DNA from: Clostridia bacterium | GTDB taxonomy: Bacteria; Bacillota; Clostridia; TANB77; CAG-508 | Direction: 5' to 3' | Length of the DNA: 52,815 nt | Assembly: GCA_017458285.1 (NCBI GenBank) | Contig: JAFTFU010000049.1 | Coordinates: 1-52,815, forward strand | Shown: piece by piece, positions 52,244 to 52,815 of the stretch | How positions within the stretch are numbered: the first letter of the stretch is position 1 | How the letters are laid out: each line of letters begins with the position of its first letter | Position numbers and translations under genes: made by a program | Notes under the pieces: generated by a model | Seen by the model: only the letters and a program-made list of their open reading frames with translations | Database searches by the model: none | Told to the model about the DNA's origin: nothing

Positions 52244-52804
52244 ATGTATCTAATAGCAGGATTGGGAAATCCAGAAAACGAGTATTCAGGAACAAGGCAC
52301 AATATGGGATTTGATACAATAAACAGGATATCAGAAGAATATAAAATAAAGGTTGAAAAGAAAAAGTTTAGCGCATTATACGAAAAAGCAAATATAGAAG
52401 GAGAAGAAAGAATTCTATTAAAGCCACAAACATACATGAACCTAAGTGGAAATAGCATTAGAGAATGCGCTAACTTTTATAAAATAAAACCAGAAAATAT
52501 AATAATAATATATGATGATAAAGATTTAGAGCCAGGAAAAATAAGAATCAGAAAAAAAGGAAGTGCTGGAGGACATAACGGAGTAAAATCAGTTATAGAA
52601 AATTTAGGCACACAAGAAATTTCAAGAATAAGAGTAGGAATTGGAAAGCCACAGCAAAATAGTGATATGATAAACTATGTAATAGGAAAAGTGCCAAAAG
52701 AAGAACAAGAAAAATTACAACAAGGAGTAGAAAAAGCAAAAGAAGCAACAATAGAAATTTTAAAAAACGGAATAGATAAAGCTATGAACAAATTTAACAA
52801 GTAA
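52244..52804 (+). CDS. pth: Peptidyl-tRNA hydrolase
   Basis: A 186-residue enzyme that releases peptides from stalled peptidyl-tRNA. It contains G-L-G-N-P-E and the catalytic His in T-R-H-N-M-G-F, P-Q-T-Y-M-N-L-S-G, the D-D-K-D-L motif and G-G-H-N-G-V-K-S. The length is normal and the gene is intact; it stops 11 bp before the window end. Drop-off products from stalling codons would be its substrates. Confidence 0.96.
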   Translation: MYLIAGLGNPENEYSGTRHNMGFDTINRISEEYKIKVEKKKFSALYEKANIEGEERILLKPQTYMNLSGNSIRECANFYKIKPENIIIIYDDKDLEPGKIRIRKKGSAGGHNGVKSVIENLGTQEISRIRVGIGKPQQNSDMINYVIGKVPKEEQEKLQQGVEKAKEATIEILKNGIDKAMNKFNK

Positions 52805-52815
52805 AAAGGAAAAAA

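Noticed and set aside
1..52815. tRNA or rRNA genes
   Set aside because: No cloverleaf with a T-arm consensus and no rRNA-like GC-rich conserved stretch were recognised on either strand by eye.

Overview
The window comes from an AT-rich, spore-forming Gram-positive anaerobe of the class Clostridia, probably an uncultured gut lineage. The evidence is a nearly complete spoIIIA sporulation cluster, AGGAGG-type ribosome binding sites, many TTGACA-17-TATAAT promoters, Arg encoded mostly by AGA, and a dockerin-tagged cell-wall hydrolase. I could not place it more exactly. No rRNA or tRNA gene was recognised.

Layout. 1-2742: zinc uptake (ZnuA end, ZnuC, ZnuB) and a zinc-family membrane protein. 2836-9265: acyl-CoA synthetase, TetR regulator, hemolysin III protein, and a sigma factor with its own membrane anchor next to a membrane vWA protein. 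9518-12609: MacB-like ABC/FtsX pair. 12757-14575: decayed toxin-antitoxin pair, short-chain dehydrogenase, unknown protein. 14663-25889: an M14 peptidoglycan carboxypeptidase gene on the minus strand, split by a 10.1 kb integrative element. 26111-26677: DinJ/YafQ-type toxin-antitoxin. 26832-32739: repeat-rich coiled-coil protein, glycosyltransferase, glucosaminidase with SH3 and dockerin, and a membrane-anchored Ser/Thr-rich surface protein. 33069-38808: scpB, GME-fold-like protein, argS, YqeG phosphatase, prepilin peptidase, broken Xaa-Pro peptidase. 39120-43800: spoIIIAB to spoIIIAH, with spoIIIAA absent from its usual place. 43822-52804: rimI, Nudix protein, heterodimeric ABC exporter, NatAB-like exporter, CAP/SH3 secreted protein, pth.

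The element (15114-25212) is a defence cassette. It is bounded by 15-bp direct repeats (attL, attR). It carries an HTH protein, an AAA ATPase, a CBASS-like operon (S-4TM pore effector, CD-NTase, E2-like protein with a SEC-C-type cysteine motif), a GGCC restriction-modification pair (NgoPII-like nuclease and HaeIII-like methyltransferase), two small proteins and a serine recombinase. Removing it rejoins the M14 gene in frame. The two ends joined give a near-palindromic attP with central dinucleotide CC.

The most unusual signal concerns the codon CGG. Reading both strands, I found no in-frame CGG in any intact gene of the window, although the string CGG occurs more than 70 times in other frames. 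Three in-frame CGG codons exist: in the DNA methyltransferase (21317), the serine recombinase (23470) and the YafQ-like toxin (26545). At each one the reading frame must advance by one base, CGG-N being read as a single residue, to restore a normal full-length family member. All three genes belong to mobile or selfish systems and are otherwise intact. This suggests +1 frameshifting or four-base decoding at a CGG codon that the host cannot read normally. Systematic sequence error or ordinary decay must be excluded first.
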